Assembly (NCBI RefSeq): GCF_034190915.1
Contig: NW_026947484.1
Coordinates: 138,792,982 to 138,856,981, forward strand
Source: Cavia porcellus
Taxonomy: Eukaryota; Chordata; Mammalia; Rodentia; Caviidae
Direction: 5' to 3'
Length of the DNA: 64,000 nt
This document shows positions 1 to 11,215 of the stretch, in pieces (position 1 is the stretch's first letter; every line of letters begins with the position of its first letter). The position numbers and the translations under genes were made by a program. Below the pieces are notes generated by a model. That model searched no databases. It had not been told where the DNA came from and worked only from the letters and a program-made list of their open reading frames with translations.

Positions 1-1240
1 CCATTTTTCTTCACACCTCTAAAATTATGAAATCAAGGCTGCAAGATTTATTGTTAACTATATACAAGGTTGCTATTACTCTAGGTGTTATACTGCTTTA
101 ATAGAGATGCTATACATCTCTAAATAACTCTTTGTTGATGGCATAATAAAATGTTTTGCAGTCAACATAACTTACTGACTGTAACAGATTTGGAAATCTA
201 TATGAAACACCAGGAAAACATGAAATTCACACTGTTTTATGAGTTTAAAATCTTTTATGAAGCCAAAAATCTCATGTTTGTCTCTGCTGTTGACTTCTTG
301 TTCTATTCAGAGAAAACTATCAAGGTGGAAAAAGTCACTCAAATGATTATGTGTTTGCACTTGTATCTGGCTAAGGTTTAAGAGAATTTAATTGACTTAT
401 TGATTATAATACCAGAAGGATACAGAATGAGAACAAAGCAGACACTAAAAGAACAATTTATAAAGATTTTTATTGTGATGAATTAGTGTAGCTGGTCCAA
501 TATTTGTACATCATCTCTGGCTCTAAGTTTTGGGAGAATAAAAGGAAAGATATAATGTTGAACAGTATCTTATGGCTTCCCACTCAAATGTTCCAAGAAA
601 CTTGGGTACTTATTAATTCTAAAGGAGTCAGTCTTGCTACCAAATGCCAGACAGAAGCAGAACTGAATGACTGCAATTTTCCATTTCCGTTGCTCTATTC
701 CTGGTGCATCTGATGAGTTTTCATGTGTGGTAGTCTCATTCATGCAGGAGACCGTATAACACTCCTTGGAACCACAGGCTATGGGTATGTTATTTTTTAC
801 TTACTTAAGTATAAGTACTGCTCCCCAGACATATCAGCTATACAAGGCTGGCCCCACTGAGGGAGCCTCTAACCTTATCCACGAGCCCTGCAAAATTCTG
901 AAGTGAGTACACATTCAGGAAGCAAAAATAACAGAAATGTGGCTACTTGTTTGGAGGAGAATGAATCAAGCAAGTAGAAGATGAGACAGTTTCAGGGAAA
1001 AAAATATGCAGAGCCTTGAAGGTCATGGTAAGAATGCCGGGTTGAGCTTTATGAGTTGGAGATCTTTCAAGATGTTTTAGGGAAACTGACCCAATCTGAT
1101 TTGTTTTATAAAAAGACTGTGGATTATAAAAAGAGGAAAGTGTAAGATACGGGACAGTAAAGGTAGGAGTGGAACCAGGGAGAGTAATAAAAACAGTTGA
1201 GAAAATAAAGGACTGATTTTGATCTTTGACTTAATTATTT
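1..1240. other. Unassigned AT-rich sequence
   Basis: I recognise no repeat family, RNA gene or plausible exon here. Open frames are short and have no recognisable domain. Treated as old, diverged non-coding DNA. Confidence 0.5.
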
Positions 1241-1338
1241 TATTTTGAGCCACAACGTTTCCCAGGGTGGGCCTACACTTGTTGCCTTAACTTCCTACCA
1301 TGCTGGGGTTACATGCATGTGTCACCATGCTCATCTTA
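1241..1338 (-). mobile_element. B1-like (7SL-derived) SINE, old
   Basis: Reading + the stretch contains 'ttttgagccacaacg', 'cccagggtgg', 'catgctggggttacatgc' and 'tgtcaccatgctcat'. This is the reverse complement of a B1/7SL-type SINE head (GTGCATGCCTGTAATCCCAGC and so on). It is heavily diverged and shows no clear TSD. Confidence 0.7.
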
Positions 1339-2660
1339 ACCACCAGTTTTAACATTACAGACATTATCAGTGAGTTTAAGAGGAGAAGCTTCATTAAAGC
1401 TTCATTAGGTGGAAACTAAAGCTTGTTTGTAAATCTCACCCACTGCTTTTTTTTTTTTTAATGGATTGGTTCTGAGATTCTAGTGTGGTTCATTCATGTA
1501 GTGCAACATTTTTTTGAATTGGGCAATGACTATTTGCCAAGGAGTATACTTCTCACTGGAACAGTCATTAATGCAGCATTAGGTAGGAATCATAGACAAG
1601 CAACATAGTGAAATTATTACCTAATACTTAAATTATTAAATAGTTTTACATATAGTACTTTCAGATTTTCTTGCTTGCTTCCCATTCACTAAGATATGCA
1701 TGAGTTGCTGTAATTATTTTCATTTCCTGGAACAGGATAGGAAATAATGTAAATGATGAAAATAGGAAAGAATTGTGCATGGAACCTTACAAATTTTGGG
1801 CAGAGTGCTATGTCACCATACAATACAAGAGGCTACTAAATTAATCAGAAGGACATATTTTAGTGACCATACCATAACACACTCAAATAAACACCCTCAC
1901 TGAATTTGTCTAAATTCTTCATGTATGCAAGGGTGTGTGTGTATGTATGTATGTTTGTATTGATCATTTAATTTAATAAGTGCAGCTGTGTTTATTCAAC
2001 TCTGAAAGATTCAACATATACATAGAGGACTTGTAGAGAACTGGAGATGATTCATAGCTTCATTTTATGGAAGAGTGTACGTGGAAAAATTGTACAACTC
2101 ATGAGAGCCAAATTATACTGGCTTACATATACATAAATACAAAGAGATACTTAAGGTAAATTTGGCTCAGAAAACACTTCTAAGAATTCTGAAACTATTG
2201 ACTCATGTGATTAATGGAATGTAACTGAGAAACACTATTGAGAATAATCACAAATATGATTAAAATATTGGAAAAAGAGATTTACTAGAAAAATGAGAAT
2301 TATATAAGATGGAAAGGAACCAATTGAGTCATAAACTACTGTTTTGAAATATGCAAATGAGTGTACTATAGAAGATGATTACTCTCACTTTTTGAAAATA
2401 AAATAGAAAAGACACATAAAATTCGATAAAGAAAATTTGTCTTGACAATTAGGGTGGCCAAATGTTGAACATTAAAAAATGGAGACTGAATTTTTTAAAT
2501 TTACTATATTTTAATACATGAACAACTATGATGATGCTGTACTTCAAGCCTTCCTTTGCTATCTTGGTCACATGGTGAAGAATGATAAATGCAGATTCTC
2601 CCAACTGCTACATAGGTGGCCAAGGTAAAAGTAAAGAACTGACGCCTCTAAACATGGGCT
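1339..2660. other. Unassigned sequence with a short TG/TATG run
   Basis: Apart from a short TG/TATG microsatellite near 1931-1956, nothing is recognisable. AT-rich, with no convincing exon. Confidence 0.45.
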
Positions 2661-3260
2661 AGAAAACTGAGCAACTGGAACTTTCATACTTTTCTGATAT
2701 GTGCATAAAACTGCATGTGTTAAAAAACTTGGCTTATCATAAAGTTAACCATATACGTACCCTAGGACAAACCAGTTCTACACTTAGTTATTCAAAACAT
2801 ATTCCCACATGCATATTTATGCAAGAGTCTTTATAGAAGCTCTATTCATAATGAAAACAAAACTAGCAACAATATGAATGTCTACCAGTAAAAAATGTAT
2901 AGAGCAATTGTGACATATGCAAAGAAAAGAATATTACTAAGCATAAAGCATGAACCACACATAAAATATGACCTACAGATGCATATATAAATGTAAAAAA
3001 CATTGTTTAAGTGAAATGAACCAGAATGAAGAAAATAAAATAAAACATTCTACATTTCATTTATATTAAATAAAAAATAAGCAAAAATATATGTGATAGA
3101 AATCAGAATAGTGATTGCCTATCAGAGGTGGGGATTGGAGCTGGGGACCAGGAAAAATTTTGTATGATTAAGGTAATATATACAAGAGCATATATTTGTT
3201 AATAGTCATCAAACTGAGTAGCTGGAATTTGTGTATTTAATTTTGTACAAATATTACCTT
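2661..3260 (+). mobile_element. L1M-class LINE, 3' end
   Basis: The block follows the order of an old L1 ORF2 tail and 3'UTR: 'cataaagttaaccatata' (viral-style 'cannot reach' loop is absent; this is the AAGTTAAACATA segment), then 'ctattcataatgaaaac' (conserved TTCATAATAGCC segment), 'aagtgaaatgaaccagaa', 'gtgattgcctatcagagg' and a terminal 'gtacaaatattaccttgat'. It is highly diverged, with no open ORF2. It is truncated 5'. Confidence 0.75.
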
Positions 3261-3309
3261 GATAAAAATGGAAATGATTATAAAATTCCATTTGGTCTAT
3301 CATCTCATT

Positions 3310-3608
3310 TAGAATTAAACTTCATTTATATGTTTCTCAGCCTCCTTGTGCTCCTAAATTGTCACTTTCTCTTAGTCCTTTTCCTCCGATCAGTCAGCCT
3401 TTGTGCATTCCTTCCTACTCTCAGAAGCCTCCTCACTGATTTCTTGTGGGTATATCATTGCCTCATGATCTTGTACTCCTCCTTCATCTGCCAGGAATCC
3501 TCTTCCTCTGACTATTTGTATGAGGAGACCCCTCATTTATTTGCCATCTTTAGCCAATGTTACCTCACTAGATAAGCAAACACTTTTTCTAAATTAGCAA
3601 CCTGTCCT

Positions 3609-3657
<49 letters not shown>

Positions 3658-3830
3658 CTCCTCACTCCTTAATCTTTTTCTCTCCAGAAGTACATATTAC
3701 TCCCATTTATATTTGTACCAACTTAGAATGAGGAATTCTACATCCATAGCCTTTGTGTTACATTTATGAGTCTATTAATGCCTGGAAAAGTGTCTATATA
3801 TAGATATTCAATAAACATTTGTCGGATGAC
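3310..3830 (+). mobile_element. L2 LINE, 3' end
   Basis: The sequence has the L2 3'UTR pattern. A pyrimidine-rich segment carries 'tgccaggaatcctcttcct' and 'agccaatgttacctcact', followed by 'ttagaatgaggaattct' and a terminal 'gatattcaataaacattt' matching the CTCAATAAATATTTGTTGAATGA end. A CA microsatellite sits inside it. Confidence 0.65.
3611..3656. repeat. (CA)23 microsatellite
   Basis: 46 bp of uninterrupted CA dinucleotides within the L2 remnant. Likely polymorphic. Confidence 0.98.
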
Positions 3831-4457
3831 TTAATATTCATCAATAGGTAACTTAATAGCATAAAGAAGATGCAAAGATTGGATAGAAAAAATAAACTCA
3901 ATCTTCCACCTACTATTGTGTAACACACTTTCCCCAAAGTGCTGAGTGAAATAAAATTCTTTGCTTAGAAATCTGCAATGTGGATAGGGCTTGAGAAGAA
4001 CCACCAGTCTCTGTTTCATGCAGAGTTAGATCTGATGGCTCTATTACTGAGAAGATGTACCTTCAAATTAATTCATTTATATTTTAGCTGGGGGTTCAAT
4101 TGATCTAGGAGCATCAGTTGCTCTTCACATCACCCTCTCCAGAGCTAAGTTTTTTGTGGCATGGTGTTGAGGTCCAAGTGTAAGCATCTCAAGAAATAGG
4201 AAGTTGAAGCATCCCTTCTACACTATCATATCATCTGAGCAGTTACAAAGCTCTGATATAGTGAGAGGGAATGTAAATGCTACCTCTTCATGGGATGAGA
4301 ACCAAAGAATTTCAAGGTCATCTACCTTTATAGTTACCATACAAGACAATATTTTAGGTATGTTCTACCACTGTGAAGTTAATAATTCTTGATTTGCTTT
4401 ATTGTAGAGGCTTTAAAAATCATGTGAGAAGTTACTTAACATGAACTAATTCTGTAA
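3831..4457. other. Unassigned sequence
   Basis: No repeat or gene recognised. Two overlapping ~60-codon frames exist, but neither resembles a protein I know. Confidence 0.4.
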
Positions 4458-4795
4458 TATAATAATCATTATCTAATAAGGCTAGTATTTAGTATTAGTT
4501 TTGATTTTGTACAAAATACTATGCTAAAGTACTTTATCATCATTCTACATTTTTAAGTTTAATAAACATTTTGTATCATTTTCTGTATACCACAAAATGT
4601 CATTGATATGTTAAAGATGTATCATGATTTAGTCTTTACAACAATCCTTACTTGTTATTATTATCTCTAGTCTACAAACTGAGAGACCTACACAGAAAGA
4701 CATTAACTACTTTACACATTCACATGACCAATAAGGGTAGAACCAGAATTTCAGCCTGTAGTTAAACCTTGTACCCAAATAATTATAATGTCATA
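4458..4795 (-). mobile_element. MIR SINE, interrupted
   Basis: On + one reads 'atactatgctaaagtact' (ACTATGTGCCAGGCACTGTGCTAAG end of MIR), then 'gtctttacaacaatcctta', 'tctacaaactgagag' and 'gaccaataagggtagaacc'. That is the MIR core and tRNA-like head in reverse order. About 90 bp of extra sequence separates the two parts. Confidence 0.65.
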
Positions 4796-4814
4796 CTATC
4801 ACTCTCTTGATTTA

Positions 4815-4890
4815 TCTAGTAGTCCTATAAGGCATGGAATATTGCTATTCCCACTTCACATGAGAAAAATCTGAAGCCTAGAGCAATTAT
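4815..4890 (-). mobile_element. MIR fragment
   Basis: 'gtcctataaggcatgga', 'attcccacttcacatgaga' and 'ctgaagcctagagcaatta' match the reverse-strand MIR core (CCTATGAGGTAGG, CCCCATTTTACAGATGAGG, CTGAGGCACAGAG). This is a second, shorter copy directly downstream of the first. Confidence 0.6.
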
Positions 4891-4903
4891 ACCACCTTCT
4901 AAA

Positions 4904-5033
4904 AGTTCTAACTACATTTTTCCAATGCTGTACCAGTATCTTATATATTGTTCTAACCCTCACAGCATGGTTGCAAGGGTTAGAAACAATGTATAAGATA
5001 TTGGTACAGCCTTGAAATAATGTAGTTAGAACT
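4904..5033. repeat. ~57-bp arm inverted repeat (near-perfect palindrome)
   Basis: Left arm 4904-4960 and right arm 4976-5033 are reverse complements. By my count there are about five mismatches and one 1-nt indel over 57 bp (about 90% identity), with a 15-nt spacer (4961-4975). The outer ends 'agttctaactaca' and 'tgtagttagaact' pair perfectly. RNA from either strand would form a long hairpin. It may be a MITE-like palindromic DNA transposon, a hairpin RNA locus, or a local inverted duplication of MIR-flanking DNA. Confidence 0.9.
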
Positions 5034-6520
5034 AGGGAGCAGACACATCAGGAACACAGGTACTCAGGAACAGGGAAAGACATAAAGCCATATATGGATA
5101 ATCAATCTGAAGAAGGAACTCACCAGTGGCGTACTAAGGGAAGTGGGACTACCTTTCAAGTTCCAGGTCTAGTGAACATACCATCTTAGGAATGGGTTTA
5201 ATATCTTTAGGGAGGATCCAGTTCTCTAGTGGTGGCCTGATACTTGGGATAGGCTCCTAAACTATTCTCCCTACCCTCCCTGGAAAAGCAAAACTGGTTA
5301 CTGAGATATTCACACGTTAGAGCATCAGAGAAATTGGAAGCTGAGAATCATCCAGAGGACAATGACTGAACTAGCTTTGGCCAGCTCTTGAGGAGGTAGA
5401 GAACAAGTGCTTGGCACAGTTTAGGGTCCCCGAAGTGGTTACTGTAAAAGGCACCAGAGCAGGTACTCATTCTCCCAAACACCAGGGAGGCTTGTGTCTG
5501 TGTCATAGCCTACACACCACCACCTACCATCCAGTGCTCTCAAGGGAACACCCCAGTCTCCTGCCAAAGGATGCTAAACGCCACAAGCCTAGACACCATA
5601 CAGTTTGTGGGCTGGAAAATGGCACTTTGTGGAGCTTCATTATGGATGCAGTCTCAGAGCCAGAGACACATGGCTTAACAAGAAGGCATGACAGGGTACA
5701 CTCAGTTAGAGCCTTATAGAAAGTGAGCACAGAGCCATGGGCTTCATAGAGGAGGAAAGGGAGTAGAGATTAGGAAAGCCCTATCAGAAATCAGTGAAAG
5801 ACTAGGCACTGGCCCAACTGCACTGTACCCTCCTTCCTTCCAACTCAATTGAAAATGTCCAAACATAGGACAAAGATGAGAATATCCAGTGAGTTATGCC
5901 CACAGGAACAAATCTGAAACTAAGAAAGCCTAGCCACCCACCAATAGAGAGGAAGTGGGATCAAGTCAGAAACCCAGGCTTTTTAACTCAGTGGTGGGCA
6001 AAAGAACAAATTATAGGATGAGCCTGACTCAATAAATTACAAGAGAAAGTCGTGGACTGAGAAGAGGAAAGTAAAAAGGCACCTAGTGAAGGCAATGATG
6101 TCCTGTGGAGAGCAGAGGTGAAGAAAAGAACCAGACTCAGCAATAAAGCAGACTCCTCCTTACAAGTCAAAGCTTCTTCAATTGTGATCAAAGGGGAAAG
6201 AACTTACTGGTTGGATTCGGATTCCAGTACAATAGGACCGAAAGGACACTTCAGCTTTGCATTTTGTAACTTTGTGGGTTGTTTCCTCTTTTTCTTCTTT
6301 CTGCCTTCCTTCCTTTTTTTCTTCCTTCTTTCTTCTTCTTATTCCTTCTTTCCTCTTCTTCTTTCATTTTGGTCTGGCGTTATTATATTATATAGATTTA
6401 AGTGGGGTGTATAAACACCAAAACATAACCAAAGTCAAGATCATGTCACTGAGAAGCATAGCCAAATAAAGAGATCTTCAAACTAGTGACAGAATTTGTC
6501 TACTGTAATTGATGTTCAAT
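5034..6520 (+). mobile_element. Possible 5' region of the downstream L1M
   Basis: The block contains GC-richer sequence (5400-5700) and then A-rich sequence with 'aagcagactcctcctta' and 'gatgtcctgtggagagc'. It runs directly into recognisable L1M ORF1-region sequence on the same strand, so it may be L1M 5'UTR. No diagnostic motif proves this; part of it may be non-repeat DNA. The two overlapping open frames at 5411-5719 (+) and 5524-5730 (-) have no recognisable domain. Confidence 0.3.
6280..6367. repeat. Pyrimidine-rich (CTTT/CTTC)n tract
   Basis: Almost pure C/T on the + strand for about 88 bp, with CTTCC/CTTCTT units. A low-complexity homopyrimidine run; the open frames across it (rich in F, S and L) are artefacts of this composition. 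Confidence 0.9.
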
Positions 6521-7925
6521 CCTAAGCAGAAAATATGCAAACATGAGGAAAAAAGGCAAGAAAATGCATCCAAAATCCTCAAATTTCCAAAGGCTGATTT
6601 CTTTAACACTGATAGAGAGATTATTAAAAAATAGCTGAAATGTATATATAAATAAAAAGAAGAAGCAAAAAAATCAACAAAATGTTCAGTGAGCTCAAGG
6701 TAAATTTGGCTAATATCAAATAAACAAGTTAGTTAATAAAACAATCAATGAGCGTAAAGAAGACAAAAACAAAAAGTTGGATGAACTAGTCAAGCTGATA
6801 GAAGATATAAATGACTGTTTTAGTAGAGAATTAGTTCTGACTGTGTACTGTATCCTGCAAAACTATCTTTCAAAATTGAAGGAGAAACGAGAACTTTCCA
6901 TTGAAAATAACAACCTTAAAATTTTGAAGACCACTAAGTGAGCACTACAAAAGTACTTAAAGAAATCCAGAAGACAATGAGGCCCAAAACATCAAAGAGA
7001 CTAAAGGAATGAATACATTAATCATGGAGAGCAGGAAAGCAAAAGCAAAAATTAAAAACTAAACAACAAAAAATAATCCAATGACAGGAATTATTTAACA
7101 TCATTCAGTTATCATTCTCAGTGCAAATGGCCTTAACTCCATAATCAAAAGATACAAATTAGTAAATTCAATTGAAGGATAAAAGCTAACTATATGCTGT
7201 ATATAGTAGACATAGCTCATCAATAACAGGTACATTGAAAATTAGATGATGGAAAACAATACTTCATGCAATGAAACACTGAAAGACAGCAGAAGCAGCC
7301 ATAGTACTTTCAGAAAATTTTAACTTGAAGCCAAAACTAACTAGAAGAGACTAAGAAGATCACTGCTAATGGATAAAGGAACAAGTCAAAAGGGAAAGAC
7401 AGCAGTTATAAATACATGTGCATCAATTTTTGGAATGTCGAGATTTTTAACACAAATACTGCTGCACATAGAGGTCAGATAAACAGCCACACAATCATAG
7501 TGGAAGCATTCAGTACCCCACTGTTACAAACAGACAAGTCAACTGGACAAAACTATCAGCAAAGAATATGAGAGTTGAACTATACCTCTGAACAAATTGA
7601 CTTAAGAGATAGCTACAGAATATTAGATACTACAATAGCATATACACTTTTCTCAGCATCACATGAGACTTCAAAATTTACACATTTTGAGCCATAAAGC
7701 ATGATTAAATAAATGGAAAAAGATCAAATTAATATCTTGCATATTATCAGACCATGATGCAATGAAATTGGAAACCATGGCAAAGGAATCACAGAATTTT
7801 CTCAACCATGAAGACGCAGGAACATGAGCATTCTTGCATAGTCAATGGATAAAAAAAGAATTCAAAGAAGAAATGATATTGGTAATACAGCATATCTGAA
7901 CCTAAGTGATAGAGTGAAAGTGAAT

Positions 7926-7965
7926 TGTTATGATTTATATCTAAATATCACCTCAAAGTCTCAAG

Positions 7966-8013
<48 letters not shown>

Positions 8014-8213
8014 CCTATGTCATTAAAACCCTCCATCTGATTCCTGTCTGCCATAAACTCTGCCTTCTCTGCAAGATCCTTTTGCCATGCAGGCCACTGC
8101 CTTGAAGCCAGATAATTATGGACTGAAACCTCTTCAAACTATGAGCCAAAATAAACCTTTTCTTCTTTAACTTGTGGGTATTTTGATCAAGCAATAAAAA
8201 AGTAACTAAGAAA
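7926..8213 (+). mobile_element. MaLR (ERVL) solo LTR with internal CA expansion
   Basis: It starts 'tgttatgatttatatctaa', the MaLR LTR start. It continues with 'gtctgccataaactctgcc' and 'tatgagccaaaataaacct' and ends 'aagtaactaag', as MaLR LTRs do. The L1 ORF2 sequence resumes at once with 'gcagttttaagaggaag'. The middle has been replaced or expanded by a CA microsatellite. No internal retroviral genes are present. Confidence 0.8.
7969..8011. repeat. (AC)n microsatellite
   Basis: 43 bp of uninterrupted AC/CA repeat inside the LTR. Confidence 0.98.
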
Positions 8214-8628
8214 GCAGTTTTAAGAGGAAGTTTGTAATTGTGAGCGCCCACATAAAAACAGAAATATAGCAATAATACACCTCAAGTTCCTAAAAAAAAA
8301 ACAAGAACAATCCATGTCCAAAACTGATACAAGGAAGAAAATTATAAAGATCAAAAAATTAATATAACTGAAATTAAAAATTCAATACAAAGAAAAAAAT
8401 GAATCAAAGAGTTGGTTCTTTAAAAGGATAAACACAATAGATAAATCCACCAGAAAAAAAGAAAGAAAAAATAAATGTCAATGCAATTAGAAATGGGGAT
8501 GAAACTAAAAAGGAAATGCTAAAATCAGTATTTATATTGGAAAACCTGTATTTCAATAAATTAGAGAATACAGAAGCAATGGAGAAATTCCTAGATATAT
8601 ATGAATTTAAAAATGGAAGCAAGAATAT

Positions 8629-9048
8629 ATGAATATCATGAACAGTTCAATAACAGACAATGAAGTTGAGGCAATATTAAATATTTTACTAATTAAGAAA
8701 AGTGGACTCACCACTGAGTTTTATAATAACTTCAGGGAAGAAGTAATTCCAATATTCCTCAAACACTTCCACAAATTTGAAAAGGAAGGAACATTGCCAA
8801 ACTCATCCCTTGGAGCTAGAATGAACTTGATGCAAAAACTAAACAAGGATTTCTCAAAAAGAAAGTTACAAACCAGTTTTCTTAGTGAATATAGATGCAA
8901 AATTCTCAACAAGATGCTTGCAAACAGAAAACAAATCATTAAAAAGATCATACATCACAAACCAAATTGGTTTCATGCCAGGGATGCCAGAATGGTTCAA
9001 CATACAAAGACCAATAAAAGTATGCATGCATCATATAAGCAGAAGTAA
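8629..9048 (+). pseudogene. L1 ORF2 reverse-transcriptase fragment
   Basis: A 139-codon open stretch translates to L1 RT sequence. Visible blocks are 'TTEFYNNFREEVIPIFL' (L1 RT fingers/palm, after the lost PGPDG block), 'EKEGTLPNS', 'CKILNKMLANR', 'IIKKIIHH' and 'FHARDARMV' (diverged from the conserved GFIPGMQGW). The start Met is accidental. The frame ends before the F-A-D-D active site, which lies farther on at ~9368 and is mutated to F-A-D-T. It is a remnant of the surrounding L1 and not a functional gene. Confidence 0.88.
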
Positions 9049-9702
9049 GGATAAAATTACATAATAATCTCAACAAATGGAAAGAAAACTTTTAACAATA
9101 TATTTTGTCTATTCACGATAAAATTTTTACAAAACTTGCTACATAAAGACCTTACATTAAAATGGTAAAGAAAATTTATGACGAACTCATTACTGACACC
9201 ACATTAAATGGGGAAAACAGAGAGAGTTATCAGGAAAATCAGGACCAAAACAAAGCTTTCCATTCTCACTATGCCTTTTTGCTATATTGCTTGAAACTTT
9301 ACCCAAGTAATAAGAAAAAGAAATAAAAGGGATTCATATAGGAAAGGAAGAAGTCTAAACAGCCTTATTTGCAGATACTGTAATTCTTTACATTTGGGAT
9401 TCAAAAAAATTCTACTAGCGGCCTCTTGGAACTAATAAATAAATTTGACAAAGTGGCAGAATACAAAATCAACACACGAAAGTTAATAGTGTTTCTACAC
9501 ACCAATAATGAACCCACAGGGAAAAAAAGTAAGAAAGCAATCTCATTTATAGTAGCTTTAAAAACAATTAAATAAATATCTAGGAACTTACCTAATTAAG
9601 GAAATCAAAAACTTCTATACTGAAAATTGCATTGCTCTGAAAACAAACAAAAATTAAAGCATGTATTAGAAAAGAAGAAGGGAAAAGATTAGTATGTATA
9701 TT

Positions 9703-9703
<1 letters not shown>

Positions 9704-9734
<31 letters not shown>
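9704..9734. repeat. (TA)n microsatellite
   Basis: 31 bp of TA repeat at the left edge of a composite insertion into the L1 ORF2. Confidence 0.95.
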
Positions 9735-9736
<2 letters not shown>

Positions 9737-9771
9737 AGATAGATAGCTAAATGACTGATCTGTTAGTTCAT

Positions 9772-9990
9772 CAAAAAGAACAGCTTGCACTTTCATTGTT
9801 TGATTGTTTGATCATTTTTTAATACCTAAATCTTGTAACCTGACCACCTACTTCTAAGATAACAATATGTAATGCCATATGTACTATACTATAATACTAT
9901 ACTAATTTGTAATACAATATGTAAACTAGTGTTAATTTGCTATCTTTTAAAATTGTGTATTGCTTCTATTTTTTTCTATTTTTTTTTAAA
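9772..9990 (+). mobile_element. L1 3'UTR-type fragment, inverted relative to the copy at 47661-47855
   Basis: The reverse complement of this stretch aligns with 47661-47855 over its whole length. Shared blocks include 'tatctt-gaagtag', 'attacaaga', 'aacaatgaaag' and 'aaattaacactagt'. Both share 'gatacaggattt'-type sequence with the longer L1 3'UTR modules elsewhere in the window. It interrupts ORF2 of the host L1. Confidence 0.65.
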
Positions 9991-10006
9991 TAACAAAGGA
10001 GATTGA

Positions 10007-10102
10007 GGCCTGGGATTTAGCTCAGCGGTATAGGCACCTGCCTGGTGAGTGCAAAATCATGAGTTCAATTCCCGGTACTAAAAAAAAAAAAGAAAAAAAA
10101 AA
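10007..10102 (+). mobile_element. ID SINE (tRNA-Ala-derived), diverged
   Basis: Begins 'gcctgggatttagctcag' (A-box region) and has 'gagttcaattcccggtact' (B-box/T-arm region). It ends in an A-rich tail (10080-10102). The anticodon arm is mutated compared with the copies at 17354 and 24427, so this copy is older. Confidence 0.88.
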
Positions 10103-10630
10103 TTAGAAAGATAACCTTTGTTCTTGGAAAGGCAGAATTGTCAAAAAGGCCATATTACTAAAAATGAACTCTAGATTTAATATAATCCTCATCAAAATAT
10201 TATCTGAATTTTTCATGGAACTAGGAAAACCAATTCTAAAATTTATTTAGCATCAGAAAAAAACTCAGAATAGCTAAAGCAATTCTAGGTAACAAGAGTA
10301 AGGCAGCAGGCACTTACAATCTCAAACTTTACGTTATCCTACACGGACCCAGTAGTAAAAACAACATTGTACTGGAACAAGCAGACATATGGAGCGGTGA
10401 AACACAACAGAGGATACAGAAAAACCCTGAATAGCTTTGGGCATCTGACCTTTGAAAATGAGCTAATAATACACGTTTGAGAAAAGATAATTTCTTTTGC
10501 AAAGGATGCTGTGAAAACTGATCATTTGCCTGCAGAATTATGAACCTTGGTCCTTATCTCTCACCTTGTACTAAACTCTAAGCAAAATAAATCAAAGAAC
10601 TAAACGTAAATGTGTTGGAAGTAAAAATGG

Positions 10631-11215
10631 TAAGCTCTTTATTTACTTACTTTTTATTCTAAAGAGAACAACACCAAACAAATTAAAACAGAATAAAGTC
10701 AATCAAGACAAAACATTGAAAGTGATACAGGACTTCAAAATAAGATAATAGAAAACCAACCATTCCTATCATAATACCTATTGTTATCTTCAAAGTCGCT
10801 GCCTGTATCATCAAACATAATATAATCGAACAAAACAGAACAGAATAAAATGAGTCAAAACATGACATTGGATAAAACAAACAATAAAATAAATGGGGCA
10901 AAACAAAACAGTGAGAATGATACTGGATTTCAAAAACAAGACAGAAAAATGTCTCCCATAGGTGCAATATTGCAGATTGTTCCTCTAAGTAAATGCTCAG
11001 ACTACTGGTTTGAAGCCTGCAAAGTCAATCAAACAATATAAGCATTAAATTGTTTTTGTACCTTAGTTGCTATTAACTTTGTGTTCTCTTAGTTCAGCTA
11101 GTTGCTTATGGGGAGCGGGTGAGGGGTTTGTTTGGCTCTCTTGTCTCCCAGCCAGTGCAGCCAGCCTGGGAAGGGAGCTTTTGTTTCTCCTCCCCCAACA
11201 AAAATAGTAAAATCT
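10631..11215 (-). mobile_element. L1 3'UTR module, antisense insertion into the L1
   Basis: Nearly the same sequence, in the same window orientation, occurs at 56222-57004. Shared blocks include 'aaacaaaacagaa-agaataaaat', 'caaaaacaag-cagaa', 'cagactact', 'tcaatcaaacaatataagc' and 'tttgtttctcctcc'. L1 ORF2 sequence breaks at about 10630 and resumes near 11216. The A-rich + strand and T-rich left end fit a 5'-truncated L1 inserted on the minus strand. Confidence 0.7.

Noticed and set aside
3611..3656. CRISPR-like or other regularly spaced repeats
   Set aside because: Simple CA repeat; no repeat-spacer structure anywhere in the window. The 62-bp array at 56726 has no unique spacers.
7100..7200. 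Possible retroviral gene remnants near LTRs
   Set aside because: The sequence beside the LTRs is L1 ORF2 or unassigned DNA. All MaLR/MLT copies look like solo LTRs; no gag, pol or env remnant was seen.
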